From JAWWPY01 sp033854735 (GTDB taxonomy: Bacteria; Actinomycetota; Actinomycetes; Streptosporangiales; Streptosporangiaceae): DNA of 64,000 nt. Made by a program: the position numbers and the translations under genes. Under the pieces are notes generated by a model. It was not told the DNA's origin, did not search any database, and saw only the letters and a program-made list of their open reading frames with translations. Where the stretch lies: the NCBI GenBank assembly GCA_033854735.1, contig JAWWPY010000431.1, forward strand, positions 1-64,000, given 5' to 3'. This document shows, piece by piece, positions 1-7,220 of this stretch; within the stretch, counting starts at the first letter, position 1; every line of letters starts with the position of its first letter.

Positions 1-29
1 TGCGGGTATCCACAGCCCTGGGCCGATGG

Positions 30-2255
30 TCAGGCTTCGTCGATCTCGGCGATGACCCGGCCGCCGAGTTCGCGCTTGATGAGATCCATGCCGGTCAGGT
101 CCTCCCGTCCGGCCGCCGGGGCAGCAGCCGCCCGGCCCGCGGGCGCTGAGTCAGGTCCCATCGAGCCGGGCCGGGCCCGGCCCGACTGTGCCGAGCCCGA
201 CTGTGCCGAGCCCGACTGTGCCGAGCCCGACTGTGCCGAGCCCGACTGTGCCGAGCCCGACTGTGCAGGCTCCGACCGCGCAGGCTCCGACCGTACCGAG
301 CCGGGGTGCGCCGAGCCGGGGTGCGCCCGGTCAGGCTGTGCGGGAGCGGGCTGTACTGGCTCGGAACGCGGAGGACCAGACTGCGCGTAGGCGCTAGGCA
401 CGTGATCTGGCTGGGTATGACCCGGCTGCGGGGGTGCGGCGGCGGAAGACGCCGGGTGATTCGGCGCCAGGTCCGCTGCCGTGGGGCCCGCTGCCGTGGG
501 GCCCGCTGGCGTCCCGCTGAGCTGGGCGGCGAAAACCGCTCTGACCTGAAGTTTGAGACCGAACCTCTCGGCCAGGACCCGGCCCAGGTCACGATCGCAG
601 CCGCTGCTGGAGAAGCCCTTTACGTCGCCTTCCCTGGCGAACCGGACGGTGAGGACGCCGTCCGCCACGGAGTGCACCGAGGCGTTGCTCAGCAGCATCC
701 AGGCGACCCGGCGCTCGCCCTTGATGGCTTCGAGGATCTCCGGCCATAGCTGGCTGACCGAATCGGTGTCGGGCCGGCCGCTGCCCGGCGGCGGGCCGGC
801 GGACTGCCCGGCGCGGGCCTCCGGGGCAGCCTCCCCCGAAGTATCGGGCACGGGGGCCTCGCGCACGGGGGCCTCGCGCACGGGGGCCTCGCGCGCCTGC
901 GCCTCATGCGCCGGGACCTCATGCACTGGCGCCTCATGCACTGGCGCCTCATGCACTGGGGCCTCAGACGGGGCCGGCCTGAGGGACTCACCGGACGTCC
1001 TGGGCAGGTCGCCGTGCTCAGCCGCCGGAGAGGCCCCTTCCAGCCTGCGCTCCAGCCGCTCCAGCCTCGCGAGCATCGCCATCTCCCCGGTGCCCGCCGC
1101 GGGCAGCAGGACCTGGGCGCAGGTCAGTTCGAGCAGCAGCCGCGGCGAGGTCGTCCCGCGCATCTCGATAAGGCCCTCGCTGAGGATCTGCGCGGCGCGG
1201 GCCAGTTCGGCCTGACCGAACTGCCTGGCTTGCTCGCCCATCCGGTCGAGCCGGTCGGCCGGGAGGTCAAGAAGCCCCGTCTGGGCCGCCCCCGGGACGG
1301 CCGCGAGGATGATCAGGTCACGGAACCGGTCGAGCAGGTCCGCAGCGAAGCGGCGCGGGTCGTGCCCGCTCTCCACGACACGATCCACGGCCCGGAAGAC
1401 CGCCGCGCCGTCGCCGCCCGCGAACGCGTCCGCCACCTCATCGAGCAGGCTGTCGTCGGTGTATCCGAGCAGGGCGACGGTCTGGTCGTAGCGCAGGCCG
1501 TCCTCGCCGGAGCCCGCCAGCAGCTGGTCGAGGACCGACAGCGAATCGCGTGCCGAGCCCGCGCCCGCGCGCACCACCAAGGGCAGCACCGCAGGCTCAT
1601 AGCCGATGCCCTCCGCGTGCAGGATCTCTTCCAGGAGTTCCCGGAGAACCGCGGGTGGCACCAGGCGGAACGGATAGTGGTGGGTCCTCGACCTGATCGT
1701 GGCCAGGACTTTTTCCGGCTCGGTCGTGGCGAATACGAACTTGAGGTGCGGCGGTGGTTCCTCGACGAGCTTGAGCAGCGCGTTGAAACCCTCCCGCGAC
1801 ACCATGTGAGCTTCGTCGATTATGTAGATCTTGAAGCGCCCGGACACCGGCGAGTAGAAGGCCCGCTCGCGGAGGTCACGCGCATCGTCCACGCCGCCGT
1901 GCGAGGCCGCGTCGATCTCGATCACATCGAGGCTGCCCGGGCCGTCAGGGGCGAGCGCGACACACGACTCACACTTCCCGCAGGGATCGGGAGTGGGCCC
2001 CTCGGCACAGTTGAGCGAGCGGGCCAGGATCCGGGCGCTGGACGTCTTGCCGCATCCCCTGGGCCCGCTGAACAGATACGCGTGGTTGACCCGGCCGTTG
2101 CGCAGCGCCTGGCGGAGCGGTTCCGTTACGTGATCTTGGCCCTTGACATCAGCAAACGTGGCCGGCCGGTATCTCCGGTACAGCGCGAGCCGCGCTGGTG
2201 GCCCGCTGGGCGGGGCCTGGTCCTGAGGGGCAGTGCCGGGGACGTCGCCTGCCAT
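30..2255 (-). CDS. dnaX: DNA polymerase III subunit gamma/tau
   Basis: Clamp-loader ATPase that opens the sliding clamp and, as tau, bridges polymerase cores. The 741-residue protein has a Walker A (GPRGCGKTS, about residues 64-72), a four-cysteine zinc module (C83, C92, C95, C98), a Walker B (IIDEAH, about 145-150) and an intact AAA lid. The C-terminal third is low complexity: two pentapeptide-repeat stretches (roughly residues 425-470 and 640-700) made by 15-bp DNA repeats, with the conserved tau segment (SQLWPEILEAIKGERR) between them and a conserved tail (DLIKRELGGRVIAEIDEA). The SRP RNA lies just upstream on the same strand, the usual actinobacterial order. No A/G-rich slippery run for gamma production is visible. 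The start is an ATG. Confidence 0.97.
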   Translation of the reverse strand: MAGDVPGTAPQDQAPPSGPPARLALYRRYRPATFADVKGQDHVTEPLRQALRNGRVNHAYLFSGPRGCGKTSSARILARSLNCAEGPTPDPCGKCESCVALAPDGPGSLDVIEIDAASHGGVDDARDLRERAFYSPVSGRFKIYIIDEAHMVSREGFNALLKLVEEPPPHLKFVFATTEPEKVLATIRSRTHHYPFRLVPPAVLRELLEEILHAEGIGYEPAVLPLVVRAGAGSARDSLSVLDQLLAGSGEDGLRYDQTVALLGYTDDSLLDEVADAFAGGDGAAVFRAVDRVVESGHDPRRFAADLLDRFRDLIILAAVPGAAQTGLLDLPADRLDRMGEQARQFGQAELARAAQILSEGLIEMRGTTSPRLLLELTCAQVLLPAAGTGEMAMLARLERLERRLEGASPAAEHGDLPRTSGESLRPAPSEAPVHEAPVHEAPVHEVPAHEAQAREAPVREAPVREAPVPDTSGEAAPEARAGQSAGPPPGSGRPDTDSVSQLWPEILEAIKGERRVAWMLLSNASVHSVADGVLTVRFAREGDVKGFSSSGCDRDLGRVLAERFGLKLQVRAVFAAQLSGTPAGPTAAGPTAADLAPNHPASSAAAPPQPGHTQPDHVPSAYAQSGPPRSEPVQPAPAQPDRAHPGSAHPGSVRSEPARSEPAQSGSAQSGSAQSGSAQSGSAQSGSAQSGRARPGSMGPDSAPAGRAAAAPAAGREDLTGMDLIKRELGGRVIAEIDEA
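181..330. repeat. 15-bp minisatellite in dnaX, 10 units
   Basis: Ten head-to-tail 15-bp units. The first five are identical (CCCGACTGTGCCGAG) and the rest diverge. On the coding strand they read as Ala-Gln-Ser-Gly-Ser pentapeptides in the tau linker. Identity of neighbouring units suggests recent slippage or unequal exchange. Confidence 0.93.
851..970. repeat. second 15-bp repeat array in dnaX
   Basis: Eight 15-bp units (first three nearly identical, CGGGGGCCTCGCGCA; later ones of the CTGGCGCCTCATGCA type). They encode Val-Arg/His-Glu-Ala-Pro pentapeptides in the linker after the clamp-loader domains. Confidence 0.9.
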
Positions 2256-2285
2256 GACCTCATCCTCGCCGGGCCGGGAAGGGTA

Positions 2286-2376
2286 GCGACCCCCCGCACA
2301 CCCGCCAGGGCCCGCGTACCCTTGCTGCCTTCCGGCCCTGGGGGAGTTGGCGGGGTAGCGCCGTGCGAGGGGTCTT
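2286..2376 (-). ncRNA. ffs: signal recognition particle RNA, small bacterial type
   Basis: The minus strand carries the SRP apical-loop hallmark (CAGGGCCGGAAGGCAGCAAGG, positions about 2321-2341), where Ffh binds. The ends pair well (GACCCCTCGCAC near 2374 with GTGCGGGGGGTC near 2287). The roughly 90-nt length fits the 4.5S-type RNA lacking an Alu domain. It sits directly upstream of dnaX, as in many actinobacteria. Confidence 0.93.
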
Positions 2377-2468
2377 GCGTCAGTCTAGTAGCGGACCAGA
2401 CGCGGCCGTGCCCAGATCCCGGGCCGGCCGCGATGCGGCGCCCGCCGGTCGCCGGTAGGCTGACCGAC

Positions 2469-2556
2469 GGAGGATTCGCCTAGTGGCCTAGGGCGCACGC
2501 TTGGAAAGCGTGTTGGGGGCAACCCCTCAGGAGTTCGAATCTCCTATCCTCCGCCA
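2469..2556 (+). tRNA. tRNA-Ser(GGA)
   Basis: Acceptor GGAGGAT (2469-2475) pairs with ATCCTCC (2546-2552), with discriminator G and an encoded CCA (2554-2556). The anticodon loop CTTGGAAAG gives GGA. The long variable arm is typical of serine tRNA. Its 3' half from position 2500 is duplicated exactly at 3620-3676. Confidence 0.96.
2500..2556. repeat. 57-bp direct repeat, copy 1 (att-like, inside the tRNA)
   Basis: Runs from the anticodon stem to the CCA end of tRNA-Ser(GGA) and is identical to 3620-3676. The mismatches begin at 2499/3619 and 2557/3677. This is the classic footprint left by site-specific integration at a tRNA 3' end. Confidence 0.95.
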
Positions 2557-2574
2557 CGTTGACCTCTGCGCGCC

Positions 2575-2708
2575 ATGACGACGGCGGCCAGGAACTTCTC
2601 AGCCACCAACCTGCACGAACGGCTCAACCTCAGCGGCCCGGACGACGAGCTCAAACAACTGGCAGACACTTCGACGACCTGCTGGGCCGCCTGGACCGGT
2701 CGTTGGGT
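2575..2708 (+). pseudogene. frameshifted sensor histidine kinase fragment
   Basis: The translation from 2575 reads RNFSATNLHERL, then GPDDELKQLADT, and after loss of one base near 2669 continues as FDDLLGRLDRSL. This matches the HAMP/linker segment just before the H-box in many actinobacterial OmpR-type sensor kinases, a consensus I recall rather than searched. No H-box or ATPase domain follows, and nothing of the sensor half precedes it, so it is a relic of about 130 bp. It lies immediately downstream of the tRNA inside the repeat-bounded islet, so it was probably carried in by, or left behind from, an integration event. Confidence 0.65.
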
Positions 2709-2746
2709 GGCTGGAGTGGGTTGTCGCTGGCGCTGCTCTCTGGCAG

Positions 2747-3106
2747 CTATAGCCATGCTTCGCCGTTGGCCAGATCTCTTTCGCCGGGGTACTGGGCGAG
2801 GATCGCTTCGAGCGCGGCGATGATCTTGCCTGTGTCGGCCCTGGTGCGCTGGTAGTTGCCGGGTATGAAGATCATGCCGTAGTGGCCGGCCCCGCCGGGT
2901 GTGATCGCCTCGTGGTGCAGCGGCCGGAAGTCACGCAGGTTGTTGGTGACTAGACCACGATGCTCGGCGCGTGCGAGTGCCAGCACCTCGGGATCGGACA
3001 GGGCTTCCCGGGCGGGGTTGCCGGCCACCGGCTCCACGTCGTGGCCGCGGGGGCGTAGCTGGCGGGCGATTTCCGGGCTCATCATCTCATCAAGCAGCAG
3101 TTTCAC
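2747..3106 (-). CDS. DUF5615 PIN-like toxin (VapC45-like)
   Basis: A 119-residue protein beginning MKLLLDEMMSPEIARQLRPRG, with the early Asp of PIN-like nucleases, the phrase DPEVLALARAEHRGLVTNNLRDF and a short C-terminal helix. This is the layout of DUF5615 PIN-like proteins, the presumed RNase toxin partners of DUF433 proteins (as in mycobacterial VapBC45). The start codon overlaps the stop of the upstream gene by 4 bp (ATGA), so the two are translationally coupled. The gene lies inside the tRNA-flanked islet. Function is inferred from family and pairing only. Confidence 0.8.
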   Translation of the reverse strand: MKLLLDEMMSPEIARQLRPRGHDVEPVAGNPAREALSDPEVLALARAEHRGLVTNNLRDFRPLHHEAITPGGAGHYGMIFIPGNYQRTRADTGKIIAALEAILAQYPGERDLANGEAWL

Positions 3107-3516
3107 CGCTGAACGGCTGCCTGCCCGGCGAGGTAGGCGGCGTGCGCCTCGGCGGTCTCCTGCTCGTTGGCCTCGATCTGCTGGTCGATCTCGGCGGTGT
3201 AGGCGCCGTAGTAGGCGATCGCGGCCTGGACCAGGCCGAGCGGAATCTCTAGGTAGCGGGCTGCGTCGGCTGCGTCGCCGCTGTTGTCGCGGACGACCGC
3301 GATGATCTCCCAGACGTCTTTGCCGGTCCCGATCAGCCGGGCTCGGCGCCCGGCTGGGCCGTCAGCGAAGCGGATCAACGGGTGCTCGTCCATCCGCAGT
3401 CCCTCTTCGACGTATCGCTGCGCGAGCGTGCGGGGCGGCAGGTGAACCCGCCGGGCGCGGGCGCCCAGGCGGCCGATCGTGGCGTCGTTCAGGCGGACGC
3501 TCAGCGGATGGCTCAT
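3103..3516 (-). CDS. DUF433-like antitoxin (VapB45-like)
   Basis: A 137-residue protein starting MSHPLSVRLND. A ribbon/helix-like N-terminus is followed by LPPRTLAQRYVEEGLRMDEHPLIRF and a helical segment (DAADAARYLEIPLGLVQAAIAYY), which resembles DUF433 antitoxins with a winged-helix half. It is the first gene of a two-gene unit whose second member is the PIN-like toxin. The ATG at 3516 is preferred over upstream starts because the conserved protein begins there. An imperfect inverted repeat overlaps this start, which suggests autorepression. A highly charged C-terminal helix could wrap the toxin. Confidence 0.75.
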   Translation of the reverse strand: MSHPLSVRLNDATIGRLGARARRVHLPPRTLAQRYVEEGLRMDEHPLIRFADGPAGRRARLIGTGKDVWEIIAVVRDNSGDAADAARYLEIPLGLVQAAIAYYGAYTAEIDQQIEANEQETAEAHAAYLAGQAAVQR

Positions 3517-3544
3517 GTAGTTCAGTGTACTTCGCTGTGCTACA
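3516..3544. promoter_or_regulatory. inverted repeat at the VapB45-like start (putative operator)
   Basis: TGTAGTTCAG, 9-bp spacer, CTGTGCTACA. Eight of ten positions in each arm are complementary, and the repeat overlaps the antitoxin start codon. The position suits autoregulation by the toxin-antitoxin complex. Confidence 0.5.
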
Positions 3545-3619
3545 GGTCTGCAACGCTGCCACGCTTGCCCCGCCAGCGCTCGGACGCTCCCCGGCCTGGC
3601 GCGAACGCAGAGGTACAGA

Positions 3620-3676
3620 CTTGGAAAGCGTGTTGGGGGCAACCCCTCAGGAGTTCGAATCTCCTATCCTCCGCCA
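3620..3676. repeat. 57-bp direct repeat, copy 2 (att-like)
   Basis: An exact copy of the 3' half of tRNA-Ser(GGA), 1,120 bp downstream of copy 1. It lacks the 5' half of a tRNA. On the minus strand it supplies the last nine codons and the stop of the neighbouring methyltransferase gene. Confidence 0.95.
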
Positions 3677-4336
3677 GATGGCTTCCCACTGGGTCCACCG
3701 GCCGGGTTCCGGCGCAGTGCGCCAGGTGTGTTGTGGTCGCAGCGGCACGACCGGCTCGAAACCCGAACCGAACAAAGCCTCCAGCTCGGCGGCGCTGAAA
3801 AAGTGAATGAGCAGGTGCCGTTTGGGCCCGGCCAGGTAGCGGACGGTCAGGCCCCCATCGGGGTGACGCTCCGTCACCTCGTGCCCGGGCCAGATATCGG
3901 TCCCCGTCGCGTTGACCCGCAGGCAGAACAGGCCGCCGCCGGCTACCCGCGCCTGGGCCGCCCGGATGTGCGCGTGGGCGCGGGCCCGGTCGCCGTGCTG
4001 GAACACCTGGATGCCGATGACCAGCGGGTACGTCGCGGCGGGGGGCAGGGCGCGGAGGTCGCCGCGGACTAGATCCGGCCGGCGGCCGGGAGCACGGACG
4101 GCGAGTTGGGCGATGGCGGTGGCGGAGATGTCCAAGCCGGTCAGGTTCAGGCCACCGGCCACTAGCGGCAGGTAGTTGCGGCCGTTGCCGCAGCCGACGT
4201 AGAGGCCGCGGCTCAGGCCGGACGCCCGGGCGGCGGCCAGGATGTCCTCGGTGAAAGCAACCGGCGGCTCCCCGCGGTAACGATCTGCGCCGTACTCGGC
4301 GTCCCAGGCAGCCGCGACACCGTCCGTCTCACCCAT
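3647..4336 (-). CDS. class I SAM-dependent methyltransferase (TPMT-like)
   Basis: A 229-residue protein with motif I LYVGCGNGRNYLPL, an acidic strand-2 end (LTGLDIS), motif II region GDLRALPP and a post-motif typical of small-molecule methyltransferases such as the tellurite/thiopurine group. The substrate is unknown. The start at 4336 is chosen for its strong GGGAGGAG Shine-Dalgarno. Its final residues WRRIGDSNS and stop codon are encoded by the tRNA-derived repeat, so the native C-terminus ran into, or was replaced by, tRNA antisense sequence. It may belong to the chromosome flanking the islet rather than to the islet itself. Confidence 0.8.
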   Translation of the reverse strand: MGETDGVAAAWDAEYGADRYRGEPPVAFTEDILAAARASGLSRGLYVGCGNGRNYLPLVAGGLNLTGLDISATAIAQLAVRAPGRRPDLVRGDLRALPPAATYPLVIGIQVFQHGDRARAHAHIRAAQARVAGGGLFCLRVNATGTDIWPGHEVTERHPDGGLTVRYLAGPKRHLLIHFFSAAELEALFGSGFEPVVPLRPQHTWRTAPEPGRWTQWEAIWRRIGDSNS

Positions 4337-4520
4337 CTGCTCCTCCCTCGTGTGGCGCCGTCCAGCCCGGCCACCATGGGGCTGACGTGACCGGGGTGGT
4401 CCGGGGTAGCGATGTAGCGGACGGTGACGGTGGTCGCTCCTGGTGCGTGTGCTTACTACCTGTTTGTCCATTCTTTTCGCGTAGTGCGTCTTTGGCGACG
4501 TTTGACTGCGAGCGCGACGG

Positions 4521-5498
4521 ATGTCCTGTCATGCTGCCTGCTTGGAACGGATGGTAGGGGCCCGGCGGGAGCCGCGGGGAGGTTCAGACGGCGGGCACGT
4601 TGCGGCGTTAGGAAGCTTCGTGAGTTCAGTACCCAGTGCCAGTAGTTCAGTGCCCAGTGCTAGTTCGGTGCCCAGTGCTAGTTCGGTACCCAGGCACCGC
4701 AGGAAGCGGAAGATCAGGCGGTCCGGGCAGCACACGACGCCCTCTCAAACGGGGAAGGTGGTGCAGAAGGCGGGGATGGCGGCTCCGGCCGTCGCGGTGG
4801 TGGGCGCGCTGGCAGCGGCTCCGCATATCGACAAGCCCGCTCAGGTCAGGCCGGCGGCAGCGGCCCAGCAGGTGATCCACGCCCGCCTTGACGCGGCAGT
4901 ACTCCCGGCCCGCGTGGCCGGCCGCGCGTATACGGTCCGGGCCGGGGACACCCTGTCTGGGATCGCTCAGCGGTTCTACGGCCGGGCCGCCGACTGGCCC
5001 ACGCTGTACCAGGCGAACCGTTCGAGGATCCGCCAGCCGGGGCTGATCTACGTCGGCCAGGTGCTGAGCATCCCAGGCGCACCCACCACGTCGCACACCA
5101 CCACGACGTCGCACACCACCACGTCGCACACCACTGGCGGCACGCACACCACCGCATACCGGCCGCGGCACTCCAAGCCAGCCCACAGCGCCCCAGCCGG
5201 GGCCTGGCACGGGACGCTGAACTGCGGCGGCCTGGAAGCGCTGTGGCGTTCCGCGGGCGGCGCACCGCGGGCGGAGGTCACGGCTGCCTCCATCGCCATG
5301 GCCGAGTCCGGGGGGCGCCAGTACGCGACGGGAGCGGCCGGCGAGCGTGGCTACTGGCAGATCAACCCGGTCAACGGGGCCCTGTCGACTTACAGCGCCT
5401 ACGGCAACGCACGGTCGGCGGTCATCATGTCCCGCAATGGCACGGACTGGTACCCATGGACCACCTGGGTCGACAGAGCCTACGCTGGACGCTGCTGA
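4521..5498 (+). CDS. secreted LysM-domain lytic transglycosylase-like protein
   Basis: Up to 325 residues. A repetitive Ser/Val/Pro N-terminus and a basic stretch (RHRRKRKIRR) precede one hydrophobic segment (AAPAVAVVGALAAAP), then a LysM domain (YTVRAGDTLSGIAQRFYG), a Thr/His-rich linker (TTSHTT repeats) and a C-terminal lysozyme-fold module (AEVTAASIAMAESGGRQYATG, GYWQINPVNG). It probably binds and cleaves peptidoglycan outside the cell. The start is uncertain: ATG 4521, ATG 4551, or GTG 4620, which has an AGGAAG Shine-Dalgarno. A c-di-AMP (ydaO-type) leader, common before such genes in actinobacteria, was looked for and not seen. Confidence 0.8.
   Translation: MSCHAACLERMVGARREPRGGSDGGHVAALGSFVSSVPSASSSVPSASSVPSASSVPRHRRKRKIRRSGQHTTPSQTGKVVQKAGMAAPAVAVVGALAAAPHIDKPAQVRPAAAAQQVIHARLDAAVLPARVAGRAYTVRAGDTLSGIAQRFYGRAADWPTLYQANRSRIRQPGLIYVGQVLSIPGAPTTSHTTTTSHTTTSHTTGGTHTTAYRPRHSKPAHSAPAGAWHGTLNCGGLEALWRSAGGAPRAEVTAASIAMAESGGRQYATGAAGERGYWQINPVNGALSTYSAYGNARSAVIMSRNGTDWYPWTTWVDRAYAGRC
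4623..4696. repeat. 18-21-bp tandem repeat in the LysM gene
   Basis: Four imperfect units of the type AGTTCGGTGCCCAGTGCT, encoding Ser-Ser-Val-Pro-Ser-Ala, lie directly after the alternative GTG start. Confidence 0.8.
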
Positions 5499-5671
5499 CC
5501 TGGCCGTCTCTCACCGGGAAGGTATGCCGTCACCAGGTCGTCAGTGCTGCCATTTGTACCAACTAATGGTGATTTGCCGACTGCTGGTGAACCGGACGGC
5601 GGTAAGGTCCGTGACAATCCAGGAGCGGACCTTCCAACCATGCGGACCTTCCAACCATACGGAGCAGATTC

Positions 5672-5938
5672 ATGACCACGAAGCGCGTTCTGATGATCAT
5701 GGCTGCCGCATTTGCCGCACTTGTGACCGCCTGCGGCGGCTCATCTCCTAGCTCTAATAGCCCCAGTACGTCTCCGGCCACCTCACCGGCTGCGCCAACG
5801 AGCGCGCCGGCTTCGACCCCGCAGGCCGCGCCCAGCCCCAGCGCCAGCAGTAGCGGCAGCGGCATCCCCCAGAACGGTGGCGGGGATCACGACGCGGACA
5901 ACAACGGCGGCCCGAGCGACGGCGACGGGAACGTCTGA
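5672..5938 (+). CDS. small lipoprotein
   Basis: An 88-residue protein with a lipoprotein signal peptide (hydrophobic MIMAAAFAALVTAC, lipobox L-V-T-A-C with the Cys at about residue 21). The rest is a disordered Ser/Pro/Ala/Thr-rich stretch ending in an acidic Gly/Asp/Asn tail. No enzyme domain is present; it looks like a cell-surface spacer or a metal- or wall-associated peptide. GGAGCAG precedes the ATG. A 17-bp direct repeat (5625-5641 and 5642-5658) lies in its leader. It is followed 44 bp on by a second lipoprotein gene. Confidence 0.75.
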   Translation: MTTKRVLMIMAAAFAALVTACGGSSPSSNSPSTSPATSPAAPTSAPASTPQAAPSPSASSSGSGIPQNGGGDHDADNNGGPSDGDGNV

Positions 5939-5982
5939 GGCCCGGCCGGGACCAACAGGACAGCGGACCGGGACGAGGGCCG

Positions 5983-6660
5983 ATGCGTATTCATCGAAGC
6001 CGGGCCGGGATCGCCGGGGGCATGATGGCCGCGGGACTGGCCACCGCCTGGGCTCTCACCGGCTGCGGCGCGAGCGCCAGTCCCACCAGTGCCAGCAACA
6101 CCAATGCCAGCAACACCAGTGCCAGCAACACCAGCGGTGCCGGGCAGCCGTCCGCCCGGCACCGCGAACCCGCGGGGTTCACCTGGTTCCGCGCCACCCC
6201 GACCCCGGGCGGCTGGCACCACGTGTCACTGCCGGATGGCCAGGCTGTCCTGTCCTATCCAGAGTCCCTCCACGCGCTGACAACTGACCGGGGAACCGTC
6301 TCCGAGGGGCTCACCGCGAAGTCCGGCACCGTACTGGCTTACCTCAACGTGACCCCGAAGCAGGGCAACGAGACGCTGAGCGACTGGCCCGATTTCCGCG
6401 TCGGTCACCTGCTGGATGACGACGCGACCGCCGCCAAGATCACCGGCCGGGCCACGGGCCTGGAGTTTCGCGGGGGGAATGGGTCGTGCGTGCTCGACTC
6501 CTACATCACCAAGGTGCACGCCAACCACTACCGCGAGATCGCCTGTTTCGTTCAGGGCGCGCACGCCGCCAGCGTCATCGTGGCCGCCGCTCCGGCGGGC
6601 GACTGGGGAACCTACCAGGGCCTGCTTGAGGAAGCGGTCAGCGCGTACGCGGTGAGCTGA
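5983..6660 (+). CDS. lipoprotein with globular C-terminal domain
   Basis: A 225-residue protein: a signal peptide with lipobox LTGC (Cys about residue 28), a short Ala-Ser-Asn-Thr repeat linker, then a globular domain of about 160 residues (FTWFRATPTPGGWHHVSLPDGQAVLSYP through a final EEAVSAYAVS). The arrangement resembles actinobacterial lipoproteins of the PsbP/DcrB-like surface type, but I do not recognise the family. It is probably anchored to the outer face of the membrane. It follows the smaller lipoprotein and may share its transcript. Confidence 0.75.
   Translation: MRIHRSRAGIAGGMMAAGLATAWALTGCGASASPTSASNTNASNTSASNTSGAGQPSARHREPAGFTWFRATPTPGGWHHVSLPDGQAVLSYPESLHALTTDRGTVSEGLTAKSGTVLAYLNVTPKQGNETLSDWPDFRVGHLLDDDATAAKITGRATGLEFRGGNGSCVLDSYITKVHANHYREIACFVQGAHAASVIVAAAPAGDWGTYQGLLEEAVSAYAVS
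6091..6135. repeat. 15-bp tandem repeat in lipoprotein gene
   Basis: Three units of GCCAGCAACACCARY, encoding Ala-Ser-Asn-Thr-Ser/Asn, form the linker after the lipobox. Confidence 0.85.
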
Positions 6661-6699
6661 CGTGGCAACCAGCCGCGCAGCCAGAGAGGGGAAAAGAAG

Positions 6700-7167
6700 A
6701 TGAGCCGCAACGCTTCAGCCCAGCGGACTCCCTCCGTCCGGGCCAGGATGAGCCCGGGCGTACTCACCGGCTACCTGCTACGGGTACTCACGGCGGCAGC
6801 GCTGATCGTCGACGCTGTTGTTCACCTGAGAGACGCACGGTTCTATGACGGCAGCACGACCGCCCTGCTCAGTCAGGGACAGTTGTTCCGGATCCAGGCG
6901 GGAGTGGCCATCGTGGTGGCGGTCGCGGTCCTCGCCTGGCCCCGCCGGCTGGTCTGGCTGATCGCGTTCCTGGTAGCGGCGAGCGCGGTCGGGGCCGTTG
7001 TGCTCTATACCTACGTCAACGTCGGATCGCTGGCCGGCCTGCCGAACATGTACGAGCCGTCGTGGGGACCGCCCGGCAAGGCGCTCTCCGCCATCGCCGA
7101 AGGGACGGGCGCGCTGCTCGCGCTCGGCGGCCTCGCGTGGTCGATCCAACGCGGACGCCGGACCTGA
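6700..7167 (+). CDS. four-helix integral membrane protein
   Basis: A 155-residue protein with four predicted membrane segments (roughly residues 24-42, 63-80, 84-105 and 130-148) and an extracellular loop LAGLPNMYEPSWGPPGK. The first helix includes VDAVVHLRDARFYD, with a buried His typical of small actinobacterial DUF-type membrane proteins (DoxX-like size). Function is unknown. A purine-rich Shine-Dalgarno (AGAGGGGAAAAGAAG) precedes the ATG. It follows the two lipoproteins in the same direction with a 39-bp gap, so co-transcription is likely. Confidence 0.75.
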   Translation: MSRNASAQRTPSVRARMSPGVLTGYLLRVLTAAALIVDAVVHLRDARFYDGSTTALLSQGQLFRIQAGVAIVVAVAVLAWPRRLVWLIAFLVAASAVGAVVLYTYVNVGSLAGLPNMYEPSWGPPGKALSAIAEGTGALLALGGLAWSIQRGRRT

Positions 7168-7220
7168 CGCCCGGCAGCGGCTGGCCGGCAGCACTCCCCG
7201 TCCTCATCTAGACTCGTGGC

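Noticed and set aside
181..330. Possible CRISPR-like array in dnaX
   Set aside because: 15-bp units are contiguous with no spacers and keep the dnaX frame; it is a minisatellite.
1300..1800. Programmed frameshift site for a short gamma product in dnaX
   Set aside because: No A-rich slippery heptamer or suitable downstream hairpin could be picked out in this GC-rich region.
906..2483. Long plus-strand reading frame opposite dnaX
   Set aside because: It is antisense to a clearly conserved dnaX gene and its translation matches no family; open antisense frames are common at this GC content.
4337..4620. c-di-AMP (ydaO-type) riboswitch before the LysM enzyme gene
   Set aside because: Looked for because such leaders often precede wall-lytic enzymes in actinobacteria, but the conserved core boxes are not visible.
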